Shown: piece after piece, positions 8,416-15,756 of the stretch
How positions within the stretch are numbered: position 1 is the stretch's first letter
How the letters are laid out: each line of letters opens with the position of its first letter
Assembly: GCA_050693035.1 (NCBI GenBank)
Contig: JBOGWB010000030.1
Span: 1 to 35,459 of the forward strand
Direction: 5' to 3'
Source of the DNA: DASYVD01 sp050693035
GTDB taxonomy: Bacteria > Actinomycetota > UBA4738 > CALAEC01
Length of the DNA: 35,459 nucleotides
Position numbers and translations under genes: made by a program
Notes under the pieces: model-generated
What the model saw: only the letters and a program-made list of their open reading frames with translations
Told to the model about the DNA's origin: nothing
The model's database searches: none

Positions 8416-9594
8416 CTACCGGACGCAGGGCCCGGTGTCGACCCCGGTCGTCCGGCCGACGCTCCTTCTGATCAACGGCTCCACCTGGTTCGAGGTCAGC
8501 GCGTACCCCACGTCGTTGTCGGTGGTCGACGCGGCGAATACCACGCCGGCCACGATCCCCTCGGGCGTCACGAATGGGCCCCCGGAGTTCCCGGGGCGCA
8601 CCCGGGTCTGAAGCTCGTACACCTCCCGCTCGACGGTCCCCCGTCCATAGATGTCGCGGCCGAGCGCGTTCAATCTGCGCCGCACTCCAGCCTCCGATGC
8701 GGTGAGGCTCTCGCCTCCGGGGTAGCCGAGCACCGCACCCCGCCCCCCACGGTCGAGGTCCGACTCCAGGAGATCCAGATCCGCCGGGAGCGTGTCCCCG
8801 ACGTACAGGACGGCCAGGTCGATGTCGTCGTTGAACAGGACCGTGGTGGCGCCGAACGGGCCGGCGCCCGGGAACTGCACCTCTGGCGCGTCGACGCCCG
8901 CAACCACGTGCGCGTTCGTGACCACGTAGCCGGGCTCCACGACGAAGCCGCTTCCGACCTTGATCCGGTCGCAGGCCTCCCCGGCCACTCTCGCGGTGCT
9001 CTGATCGGCGGCCTCGATGGCCTCGTTGAACTCGCCCCTGGTCGGTCCCTGCACCGGGCCAACCGGGAAGGGAGGCAGGCCCGCGAACACCTCGGGGAAC
9101 CCGGATCGCTCGAGGAACCGGCGGGCCTGCGCCAGGAGGGGAGGCGGCCGGGGCAGGACCGCGTCGATCCCTCGGACCACCACGGAGTGGCGGATCTGGC
9201 GGGCCAGGATGGGGAACGGTCCCTGGATGAGGTTGAAGGCCAGGAGCCATGTCGCCAGGAGCACGGCGACGGCTCCCACCACCGTACCTGCCGCGGCGTC
9301 CACGGGGTCGAAGACCCGCCTGGTGGCAGCGGACGCGTGGGCGCCCACGTACCACCCCACGCCGTCCAGCAACGCGGGCACGAAGATCAGCGTCCCCAGA
9401 GCCAGCATGGCCTGGGTGAAGGGGTCCTCGGCGATGGAGGCGACGCGGGGAGCGAGGAGGACGCCGAGGAACAGGCCGAGAACGAGACCCCCGTAGGCGA
9501 AGATCTGGAGTACCGCCCCGCGCTGATACCCGAGGGCGGCGGCGAGCACCACGAGGAGGAGGATGAACAGGTCCAGCAGGTTCACGGGCGTCAT
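8416..9594 (-). CDS. MarP-type membrane serine protease (CvpA + trypsin-like domains)
   Basis: The 392-residue protein has four predicted membrane segments in a CvpA-like region (about 5-21, 30-48, 62-82, 103-123), then a linker and an extracytoplasmic chymotrypsin-fold protease. The catalytic triad is H229 in 'VVTNAHVV', D259 in 'DDIDLAVL' and S337 in 'RVRPGNSGGPF'. Only two cysteines are present, C208 ('EACDRI') and C390 ('GPCVR'). They flank the protease domain where mycobacterial MarP has its disulfide. MarP in Mycobacterium tuberculosis is needed for acid resistance and works by cleaving a peptidoglycan hydrolase, so an envelope-stress role is likely here by analogy. The start is the ATG at 9594, directly before the first membrane helix. 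Confidence 0.9.
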   Translation of the reverse strand: MTPVNLLDLFILLLVVLAAALGYQRGAVLQIFAYGGLVLGLFLGVLLAPRVASIAEDPFTQAMLALGTLIFVPALLDGVGWYVGAHASAATRRVFDPVDAAAGTVVGAVAVLLATWLLAFNLIQGPFPILARQIRHSVVVRGIDAVLPRPPPLLAQARRFLERSGFPEVFAGLPPFPVGPVQGPTRGEFNEAIEAADQSTARVAGEACDRIKVGSGFVVEPGYVVTNAHVVAGVDAPEVQFPGAGPFGATTVLFNDDIDLAVLYVGDTLPADLDLLESDLDRGGRGAVLGYPGGESLTASEAGVRRRLNALGRDIYGRGTVEREVYELQTRVRPGNSGGPFVTPEGIVAGVVFAASTTDNDVGYALTSNQVEPLIRRSVGRTTGVDTGPCVR

Positions 9595-9683
9595 CCTCGC
9601 ACGGCCCCTATCGAGGGGCGAACGTCCTCCGATCAGGACGTCGCTTGCGGTGGAGTCTTCCGATAGGCGAGGAAGGAGAGGGG

Positions 9684-9689
9684 TAAACT
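9684..9689 (+). promoter_or_regulatory. predicted -10 box for the phosphoesterase/cDPG operon
   Basis: TAAACT ends 10 nt before the GTG at 9700, the same layout as the other putative leaderless promoters in this window. The best -35 candidate (TTCCGA, 9658-9663) is 20 bp away, so the -35 is poor. An AGGAGAG run at about 9674-9680 is too far from the GTG to be its ribosome site. Confidence 0.4.
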
Positions 9690-9699
9690 ACAAGGCAAC

Positions 9700-10566
9700 G
9701 TGGTCAGCATCGCCCACATCTCCGACCTCCATGTCGGCTCGCCATACTTCGTCCCCAATCTGATGAACCGGGTCATCGTGGAGCTCAACGAGCTCCAGCC
9801 CGACGCCGTTGTCATCACGGGGGACTTCACGAACTTCGGCTATCGCCAGGAGTTCAAGACCGCGGTGGCCTACCTCGAGCGGATCACGGCCCCCGTGTAC
9901 TCGGTCCCGGGCAACCACGATGCTCGCAACGTCGGCTATGTGCACTTCGAGGAGTTGATCGGACCGCGGTTCTGGGGAGCGAACGTGAAGGGAGTCCGGA
10001 TCGTGGGTGCGGACTCGAGCGAACCCGACCTCGACGAGGGCCAGATCGGCCGGGAGCGGTATCCATGGATCGCGGAGCACTTCGCGGGGCCCGCGGACCT
10101 CAAGGTATTCGCCCTCCACCACCACCTCATCCCCATCCCCGGCACGGGGCGGGAGCGCAACACGGTCATGGACGCCGGCGACCTCCTCGAGATCCTGATC
10201 GGGAACGGCGTGAACCTGGTTCTCTCGGGGCACAAGCACGTGCCGTACGTATGGCGCTTGGAGAACCTGTACATCGTCAACGCGGGAACGTGCTCATCGC
10301 TGCGGCTCCGCGGGCATACGCGCCCCTGTTACAACGTCATCGAGCTCGAGGGCGACGAGCTCACGATCTTCCGCAAGTTCCCGTTCGGAGCCTCGTCTCG
10401 GATCGCCCACTTCTCGATGGCCACGGGGGAGCAGTACTACCGGGAGCTGGAGAATCTGGTCCAGGCGCCGTTGGACCAAAGGCTCTCGGACTCGTCGCTC
10501 GGCCAGGTAACCGGGGGGGCGGTCCCGGACGACGGGTCCCGGAGCGCTCCGATGCGCACCGAGTAA
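9700..10566 (+). CDS. calcineurin-like metallophosphoesterase (class III phosphodiesterase type)
   Basis: The 288-residue protein carries the full dinuclear-metal set: D8 and H10 in 'ISDLHVGS', D41 in 'ITGDFTNFG', N71-H72 in 'VPGNHDARN', H140/H141 in 'FALHHHLIP', and H177/H179 in 'LSGHKHVPYVW'. This is the pattern of CpdA-like cyclic-nucleotide and related phosphodiesterases. No signal peptide is seen, so it is cytoplasmic. It is 30 bp upstream of the cyclic 2,3-diphosphoglycerate synthetase gene on the same strand. That context raises the possibility that its substrate is cyclic 2,3-diphosphoglycerate or a sugar phosphate rather than cAMP, but this is inference. The start is the GTG at 9700, preceded by a -10 box. 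Confidence 0.9.
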   Translation: MVSIAHISDLHVGSPYFVPNLMNRVIVELNELQPDAVVITGDFTNFGYRQEFKTAVAYLERITAPVYSVPGNHDARNVGYVHFEELIGPRFWGANVKGVRIVGADSSEPDLDEGQIGRERYPWIAEHFAGPADLKVFALHHHLIPIPGTGRERNTVMDAGDLLEILIGNGVNLVLSGHKHVPYVWRLENLYIVNAGTCSSLRLRGHTRPCYNVIELEGDELTIFRKFPFGASSRIAHFSMATGEQYYRELENLVQAPLDQRLSDSSLGQVTGGAVPDDGSRSAPMRTE

Positions 10567-10596
10567 CGGGTCCGGACGGGGAGCATCGGCTGAGAC

Positions 10597-11958
10597 ATGC
10601 AGAGGGTACTGGCGCTCGTCGACGGTGAGCACTACCCCCCAACCACACGCTGGGGACTCCACGCCGCGCGCAGCCTCGGCTACGAGGTCTCCGCGTGTCT
10701 GTTCCTGGGAGGCATCGAGAAGCTCGGAGCCGACGGACGGCTCGACCTCGGAGAGTTCCCGGTGCTGGAGGGGGGAGACGACGTCCCCGCGGCCCTTCGC
10801 CGCGCCCTGGCCGACCTTCGTCCCGATGCGGTGCTGGATCTGTCGGACGAGCCGGTCGTGGGGTACCGGCAACGGATGTTGCTGGCGGCGGTATCGCTGG
10901 CCGCCGGGGTCCCCTACATCGGCTCGGACTTCCGTCTCGACCCTCCCATCACGGCGCCTCCGCTGGACGCGCCCACCCTCGCGGTGATCGGCACGGGGAA
11001 GCGGACCGGGAAGACCGCCATCGCCGGCGAGGCGGCCCGGGTCGCGGCCAGGGCGGGGCTCGACCCGATCGTGGTGGCCATGGGGCGGGGGGGCCCGCCG
11101 GAGCCGCAGGTCGCGGAGGCGGGATCGGTCGGGCTCGACCGGCTGCTCGAGCTGGCCCGCCGAGGGGAGCACGCCGCCAGCGACTACCTGGAGGACGCCC
11201 TCACCACCGGCGTGACCACGGTGGGCGCCCGCCGGGTGGGGGCAGGGCTGGCCGGGGCGCCCTTCGCCTCGAACGTCCACGAGGCCGCCCAGGTCGCCGT
11301 CCGCGCCGGGGCCGGGCTGGTCATCCTGGAAGGCAGCGGGTCGGCCGTCCCCCCGGTACCATGGGACGCGGCCGTGCTGGTGTCCTCGGCGGCGATCCCG
11401 GAGGAGTACCTGGCCGGCTACCTGGGGCCGTACCGAGTATTGCTTTCCGACCTGGTCGTGCTAACATTGGCGAGTGGCTCCGATGGGGGCCGCGTTCCCA
11501 TCCTGACATCCCACATCCACAGGCTTCGTCCTGATGCACGGGTCCTCGTGACGGAGTTGAAGCCGGTTCCGCTACGCGAGGTCAGGGGGAAGAGGGTGTA
11601 TTTCGCGACCACGGCTCCGACCAACGCAGGCGCATCCCTGGCCTCGCATCTCGAGGAGGCCCATGGCTGCACGGTCGTCGGTGTGACCCACCGACTGGCC
11701 GATCGGGCGGGTCTGGCCGAGGACGTGGCCGGTGCTCCCAGATTCGATGTTCTGCTTACCGAGCTGAAAGCGGCGGCGATCGACGTGGCCGCCGAACGGG
11801 CCCTGGCACGGGAGGCCGAGGTGGTGTTCGTCGACAACCGAGCGGTGACGCTCCAGGGCGACGGGCAGCTCCCCGATCTCCTGCTGGAGACGGCTCGGAC
11901 CGCCGTGGCGCGTGCCGAGAGCGAGCGTCGGATCCGGCGTCCCGCCGGATCGAGGTAA
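10597..11958 (+). CDS. cyclic 2,3-diphosphoglycerate synthetase
   Basis: The 453-residue protein resembles archaeal cyclic 2,3-diphosphoglycerate synthetase (about 460 residues in Methanothermus fervidus), which closes 2,3-diphosphoglycerate into an intramolecular pyrophosphate using ATP. An N-terminal alpha/beta domain (1-120) starts 'MQRVLALVDGEHYPP'. A P-loop NTPase domain has the unusual Walker A 'GTGKRTGKT' at 132-140. Further on come 'AMGRGGPPEP', 'NVHEAAQVA', 'LVILEGSGSAVPP' and 'TTAPTNAGASLASHLE'. The next gene encodes the kinase that makes its substrate, which strongly supports the call. The spacing to the kinase gene is 19 bp. I recognised it by overall pattern; biochemical activity in this organism is not shown. 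Confidence 0.85.
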   Translation: MQRVLALVDGEHYPPTTRWGLHAARSLGYEVSACLFLGGIEKLGADGRLDLGEFPVLEGGDDVPAALRRALADLRPDAVLDLSDEPVVGYRQRMLLAAVSLAAGVPYIGSDFRLDPPITAPPLDAPTLAVIGTGKRTGKTAIAGEAARVAARAGLDPIVVAMGRGGPPEPQVAEAGSVGLDRLLELARRGEHAASDYLEDALTTGVTTVGARRVGAGLAGAPFASNVHEAAQVAVRAGAGLVILEGSGSAVPPVPWDAAVLVSSAAIPEEYLAGYLGPYRVLLSDLVVLTLASGSDGGRVPILTSHIHRLRPDARVLVTELKPVPLREVRGKRVYFATTAPTNAGASLASHLEEAHGCTVVGVTHRLADRAGLAEDVAGAPRFDVLLTELKAAAIDVAAERALAREAEVVFVDNRAVTLQGDGQLPDLLLETARTAVARAESERRIRRPAGSR

Positions 11959-11977
11959 GCGCGGCCGCGGAGTCACC

Positions 11978-12961
11978 ATGAGGAAGAGGAAGCGGAATCA
12001 GAACATCGTCATCTCCGATCAGGAGCCCGGTCTCCCGTACTCGAAGGGCCTCATGGCGTCGCAGGTGATGGTCACGGGGATGACGCCGTACCGGGCGTAT
12101 CAAGTGGCCGAGCGCATCGAAGACCACCTCCTGGAACGCCAGGTCTCCTCGGTGACCAGCGGGGAGCTCCGGGCTCTGGCCGTGCGGGTGTTGGAGGAGG
12201 TGGCCGGTGACCGCTACGCGAAGAACTTCATCCGGTGGCAGGCCGTGTCCGACCTGGACGTGCCATTGGTCATCCTGATCGGAGGAGCCACCGGAGTGGG
12301 GAAGTCCACCATCGCCACGCAGGTGGCTGCCCGCCTCGGCATCGTCAGGACGGTGGCGACCGATGCCATCCGGGAGGTCATGCGGGCCCTGTTCTCGCGC
12401 GAGCTCATGCCCACGCTGTACACGTCCTCATTCGACGCCGACTCGGCGCTGCGGGAACCACCTCCGCGCCCGGCCGACAAGGTCATCGTGGGGTTCCGAG
12501 AGCAGACCACCGCGGTGGCGGTGGGGGTCCACGCCCTCATCGAGCGGGCGGCGGTGGAGGGCGCCAGGCAATCGAGCACCGTGATCGAGGGCGCGCACGT
12601 TGTTCCGGGCTTCATCGAGACGGTGGACCTCGAGGACCTGGTGGCCCCGATCCCCATGGTCATCAGCGTGGAGGACGAGGACATCCATCGGAGCCACTTC
12701 ATCGCGCGTACAATGGACTCGTCCCGCCGCCCCTTTGACCGCTACCTGGCGAGCTTCGACAACATCCGAAAGGTGCAGCGGTACATCAAGAGCCAGGCGC
12801 TGTCACACGGTTGGCCCATCGTCCCCAGCTACAGCCTGGACCAGACCATCGCCAGCGTGATCGAGCTGGTGGTGGAACGGGCCACCGAGTGGGCGGCAGC
12901 GCACCGGCCGGCCACCGAACCGGTGCGGGTGCACGAGCTCGAAGGAGGGGTATCGCTGTGA
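11978..12961 (+). CDS. 2-phosphoglycerate kinase with N-terminal ATP-cone-like region
   Basis: This 327-residue kinase is the expected source of 2,3-diphosphoglycerate from 2-phosphoglycerate and ATP. Residues 10-90 look like an ATP-cone regulatory domain ('YSKGLMASQVMVTGMTPYRA', 'SGELRALAVRVLEE'). The kinase domain has the Walker A 'GGATGVGKSTIA' starting at 102, then 'VRTVATDAIREVMRAL', 'TVIEGAHVVPGF' and 'HFIARTMDSSRRPFDRYL', all typical of 2-phosphoglycerate kinases. I chose the ATG at 11978, behind a GGAG at 11969-11972. An upstream ATG at 11912 would overlap the synthetase gene by 47 bp. The stop overlaps the GTG of the aldolase gene by 4 bp. The ATP-cone suggests control by adenine nucleotide level. 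Confidence 0.88.
   Translation: MRKRKRNQNIVISDQEPGLPYSKGLMASQVMVTGMTPYRAYQVAERIEDHLLERQVSSVTSGELRALAVRVLEEVAGDRYAKNFIRWQAVSDLDVPLVILIGGATGVGKSTIATQVAARLGIVRTVATDAIREVMRALFSRELMPTLYTSSFDADSALREPPPRPADKVIVGFREQTTAVAVGVHALIERAAVEGARQSSTVIEGAHVVPGFIETVDLEDLVAPIPMVISVEDEDIHRSHFIARTMDSSRRPFDRYLASFDNIRKVQRYIKSQALSHGWPIVPSYSLDQTIASVIELVVERATEWAAAHRPATEPVRVHELEGGVSL
12942..12950 (+). promoter_or_regulatory. ribosome binding site deciding the aldolase start
   Basis: AAGGAGGGG lies 7 nt before the GTG at 12958, within the last codons of the 2-phosphoglycerate kinase gene. It fixes the GTG, which overlaps the upstream stop as GTGA, as the start and points to translational coupling. Confidence 0.8.
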
Positions 12962-13623
12962 AGCTGTTCCTGGACACCGCGAACATCGACGAGATCCGTG
13001 AGATCAACTCGTGGGGTGTGCTGTCCGGCGTGACCACCAACCCCACCCTGGTCGGTAAGGAGGGTGCCGACCCGGAGCAGCTGTGGAAGGAGATCCTCAC
13101 CGAAGTCGAGGGCGACGTCTCGCTTGAGACGACCGAGCCCGAAGCCGAAAAGATGTACGAGGAAGGGAAGTACCTCGCCTCCATGGGCCCGAACGGCGTG
13201 GTCAAGGTCCCCATGACGCCGGACGGCCTCAAGGCAGGGAGGCGGCTTGTCGGGGACGGTATTCGGATCAACGTCACGTTGGTGTTCTCGCCCGCGCAGG
13301 CGATCCTCGCGGCCGAGATCGGGGCCTACATCGTGTCACCGTTCCTCGGCCGGATCGACGACGCGGCGGCGGACGGCATGCATGCGCTTCGGCAGATCTG
13401 TGACATCTATGAGATCCAGGGATATGAGACGCAGGTGCTCGCGGCCTCCCTGCGCCACCCCATGCACATCGTGGAGTCGGCGCTGGCGGGCGCGAACATC
13501 GCCACCATGCCGTACGACGTGTTCAAGAAGTTGGTGAAGCATCCGCTCACCGACGCCGGGTTGGACAAGTTCCTCTCGGACTGGGCGGTGCTCAAGAAGA
13601 AGTTGGGCAAGGAAGGAGCATAA
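12958..13623 (+). CDS. transaldolase / fructose-6-phosphate aldolase-like (TalC type)
   Basis: The 221-residue protein is a short transaldolase-family TIM barrel. 'MKLFLDTANIDEIREI' opens it, 'GVTTNPTLV' is at 25-32, and the Schiff-base lysine is K83 in 'VVKVPMTPDGLKA'. 'GIRINVTLVFSPAQA' and 'VSPFLGRIDD' complete the active-site strands. Members are either transaldolase of the pentose phosphate pathway or fructose-6-phosphate aldolase, and motifs alone do not separate them. It is translationally coupled to the 2-phosphoglycerate kinase gene. It therefore sits in an operon of phosphorylated C3 metabolism, and rho follows after 3 bp. Confidence 0.92.
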   Translation: MKLFLDTANIDEIREINSWGVLSGVTTNPTLVGKEGADPEQLWKEILTEVEGDVSLETTEPEAEKMYEEGKYLASMGPNGVVKVPMTPDGLKAGRRLVGDGIRINVTLVFSPAQAILAAEIGAYIVSPFLGRIDDAAADGMHALRQICDIYEIQGYETQVLAASLRHPMHIVESALAGANIATMPYDVFKKLVKHPLTDAGLDKFLSDWAVLKKKLGKEGA

Positions 13624-13626
13624 GGA

Positions 13627-15162
13627 GTGGATTCCCGCACGATTGACAGGTCCGTCCTGGAACAGAAGGTTCTCACCGAGCTACACGAGATCGCCGCAGC
13701 GGCTGGCGTCGAGGGCTTCCAGCGGCTGAAGAAGGGAGAGCTGATCGACGCCATCCTGACGAAGGTGAACGGTCAGCAGCGGGCCGGAGGAGAAGGCGAC
13801 GGCAACTCGGGAGAGACCGGCTCGACGGAGACCGGCTCGACGGAGACCGGCTCGAGCCGGAGGGCTCGCCCGGTGACCGGAGGCGGCCGCACCGCCACGG
13901 CGGAGGCACCCCCGGAGACCCGGGAAGAGGAGTTCGGCAGACCGGAGCGTGGCGGACGGGACCGGCGTCGCCGCGGCCGGGGCCGTGACCGCGATCGCGA
14001 CCGGGAACGGTCACGCGAGGCCACGGAGGAGGAGCTGGCCGAGGCGCCGGTGAAGACCGGCATCCTGGACATCCTCCCCGAGGGGTACGGGTTTCTCCGC
14101 ACCCAGGGCTATCTGCCGAGCCAGGGTGACATCTACGCCTCGCTCAGCCAGATCCGGCGGTTCGGATTGCGTAAGGGTGACCAGATCGCCGGGGCCGTGC
14201 GCGCTCCCAAGGACAGCGAGAAGTACTGGGCGCTCCTGCGGATCGACACGGTCAACGGGGTCAGTCCCGACGAGGCGCGAGGACGCCGCGAGTTCGAGAA
14301 GCTCACCCCGCTGTTCCCCGAGGAGCGGTTCCGTCTCGAGAGCGGACCGCTGGCCGTCACGGAGCGGATCATCGACCTGGTGGCTCCTATCGGGAAGGGC
14401 CAGCGAGGGATGGTGGTCTCGCCGCCGAAGGCCGGGAAAACCACGGTCCTGAAGCAGATCGCGAACGGCATCGTCAACTCGAGTCCGGAGACCCACGTGA
14501 TGGTGCTGCTCGTCGACGAGCGGCCCGAGGAAGTCACCGACTGGCAGCGGACCGTGGAGGCGGCAGAGGTCGTCTACTCCACGTTCGACAAGCCGGCGGA
14601 TCAGCATATCCAGGTCACCGAGCTGGTCCTGGAGCGGGCCAAGCGCCTGGTCGAGCAAGGGAACGATGTGGCCATCCTGCTGGACTCGGTCACCCGGCTG
14701 GCTCGGGCGTACAACCTCGCCGCGCCGGCGTCGGGGAAGATCCTCTCCGGTGGCGTGGATTCAACGGCCCTCTATCCGCCTAAGCGGTTCTTCGGGGCCG
14801 CGCGGAACATCGAAGAGGGCGGCTCGCTGACCATCATCGCCAGCGCGCTCGTTGAGACCGGATCCCGGATGGACGAGGTCATCTTCGAGGAGTTCAAGGG
14901 CACCGGGAACATGGAGCTCCGCTTGGACCGGCAGCTGTCCGAGAAGCGGATCTTCCCGGCGATCAATATCGAGGCTTCCGGGACCCGGAAGGAGGAGCGC
15001 CTCATGGCCCAGGAGGAGCTGGCGCTGGTGTGGCGGCTCCGCCGGGTTCTCCACGCCCTCGACTCGAACGCGGCGATGGAGATGCTCATCGACAAGATTC
15101 GCTCCACGAAGTCGAACGAGCAGTTCCTCAAGGAGATCGCCAAGGCCCCGGTCCGGGACTAG
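13627..15162 (+). CDS. rho: transcription termination factor Rho
   Basis: Rho is a hexameric RNA helicase that ends transcription of untranslated RNA. The N-terminal Rho_N helical segment is at about 8-50. Residues 55-140 form an actinobacterial-type low-complexity insert: a Gly/Ser/Thr/Glu repeat (ETGST) and then an Arg/Asp-rich stretch. The RNA-binding OSB domain follows ('GILDILPEGYGFLRTQGYLP', 143-215). The ATPase domain has the Walker A 'PPKAGKTT' at 266-273, then 'MVLLVDERPEEVTDWQR', 'AILLDSVTRLARAYN' and the Q/R-loop segment 'SGGVDSTALYPPKRFFGAAR'. Length is 511 residues. The GTG start is 3 bp after the aldolase stop, with GGAAGGAG and AAGGAG runs nearby. Confidence 0.97.
   Translation: MDSRTIDRSVLEQKVLTELHEIAAAAGVEGFQRLKKGELIDAILTKVNGQQRAGGEGDGNSGETGSTETGSTETGSSRRARPVTGGGRTATAEAPPETREEEFGRPERGGRDRRRRGRGRDRDRDRERSREATEEELAEAPVKTGILDILPEGYGFLRTQGYLPSQGDIYASLSQIRRFGLRKGDQIAGAVRAPKDSEKYWALLRIDTVNGVSPDEARGRREFEKLTPLFPEERFRLESGPLAVTERIIDLVAPIGKGQRGMVVSPPKAGKTTVLKQIANGIVNSSPETHVMVLLVDERPEEVTDWQRTVEAAEVVYSTFDKPADQHIQVTELVLERAKRLVEQGNDVAILLDSVTRLARAYNLAAPASGKILSGGVDSTALYPPKRFFGAARNIEEGGSLTIIASALVETGSRMDEVIFEEFKGTGNMELRLDRQLSEKRIFPAINIEASGTRKEERLMAQEELALVWRLRRVLHALDSNAAMEMLIDKIRSTKSNEQFLKEIAKAPVRD
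13813..13857 (+). repeat. three tandem 15-bp repeats inside rho
   Basis: The unit gagaccggctcgacg occurs twice exactly and a third time with its last two bases changed (13813-13827, 13828-13842, 13843-13857). In frame it encodes ETGST-type pentapeptides in the disordered linker of Rho. The copy number could change without breaking the frame. Confidence 0.9.
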
Positions 15163-15166
15163 TCGG

Positions 15167-15391
15167 ATGGCCGGCTGGGGGGACGACCCGGTCCTGGTGG
15201 AGCTGCGCGAGGCCATCACCGAAGGATGGAAACCCGTGCGGATCACCGAGGACCGGACCCAGCCCGGCGGCCCGTACGACGTGGTGGTGGTGGAGAAGGA
15301 CGGCGAGGAGCGGGAATACAGGAGCGAGCATCTGCATTTCCACAGATACGTCGAGGGTCTGATGGAGGACTTCGGGCTCTCCTATTCTTAG
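15167..15391 (+). CDS. small protein of unknown function between rho and rpmE
   Basis: A 74-residue acidic protein starts at the ATG at 15167, 4 bp after the rho stop, and ends 19 bp before the rpmE start. It has a plausible small alpha/beta pattern: a helix at about 7-18 ('DPVLVELREAITEGW'), then strands 'KPVRITED' and 'YDVVVVEKDGEEREY', then a C-terminal helix with three histidines ('EHLHFHRYVEGLMEDFG'). No cysteine, signal peptide or membrane segment is seen. The tight packing in a housekeeping operon suggests a real gene. I do not recognise the family. Confidence 0.7.
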   Translation: MAGWGDDPVLVELREAITEGWKPVRITEDRTQPGGPYDVVVVEKDGEEREYRSEHLHFHRYVEGLMEDFGLSYS

Positions 15392-15410
15392 AGCGAGGAG
15401 TGTGAGTCAG

Positions 15411-15617
15411 GTGAAGCAGGGGATCCATCCCGAATACGTGGAGGCCACGGTCCGGTGCTCGTGCGGCAACACGTTCACGACCCGGGCGACCAAGTCGGAG
15501 ATCCACGTCGAGATCTGCTCGAACTGCCACCCGTTCTACACGGGCAAGCAGAAGCTGGTGGACACCGGCGGCCGGGTGGACCGGTTCCGTCGTCGGTACG
15601 GGCAGAAGACGTCCTGA
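15411..15617 (+). CDS. rpmE: 50S ribosomal protein L31 (zinc-binding form)
   Basis: The 68-residue protein is L31, part of the central protuberance of the large subunit. 'MKQGIHPEY' is the classical start. C16, C18, C36 and C39 ('RCSCGN', 'EICSNCHPF') form the zinc site, so this is the zinc-replete paralogue. I prefer the GTG at 15411 because an AGGAG at 15396-15400 is 10 nt upstream and homologues start with MK. An in-frame GTG at 15402 would add three residues but is only 1 nt from that site. The position after rho is conserved in many bacteria. Confidence 0.95.
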   Translation: MKQGIHPEYVEATVRCSCGNTFTTRATKSEIHVEICSNCHPFYTGKQKLVDTGGRVDRFRRRYGQKTS

Positions 15618-15754
15618 ACCGCGCCGACGCCGAGCGCTGGCTCGCCGGCTACGGACGAGCGTGGGAGACCATGGATCCGGACGCCGCCGTGGCGCTGTTC
15701 ACGGGGGACGCCGCCTGGTGGCACAGGGCTCCTGAGCAGTCCGAGGAACCGTAA
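15614..15754 (+). pseudogene. truncated NTF2/SnoaL-like remnant
   Basis: The frame from about 15614 to the stop at 15752-15754 encodes 'ADAERWLAGYGRAWETMDPD' followed by 'AAVALFTGDAAWWHRAPEQS', which looks like the first helix and strand of a SnoaL/NTF2-like domain. A full domain needs roughly 110-130 residues; this frame stops after about 46. It has no good start codon (CTG at 15614, overlapping the rpmE stop). Its end carries the GAGGAA ribosome site of the next gene. I read it as the 5' remnant of a deleted gene. A short functional peptide is possible but unsupported. Confidence 0.5.
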
Positions 15755-15756
15755 CC

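Noticed and set aside
13813..13857. Tandem repeats as a CRISPR array or mobile-element trace
   Set aside because: The units are 15 bp, directly adjacent with no spacers, and encode an in-frame pentapeptide within rho.
15402..15410. GTG at 15402 as the rpmE start
   Set aside because: It is only 1 nt from the AGGAG site, and L31 proteins normally begin at the MK seen at 15411; it remains possible.
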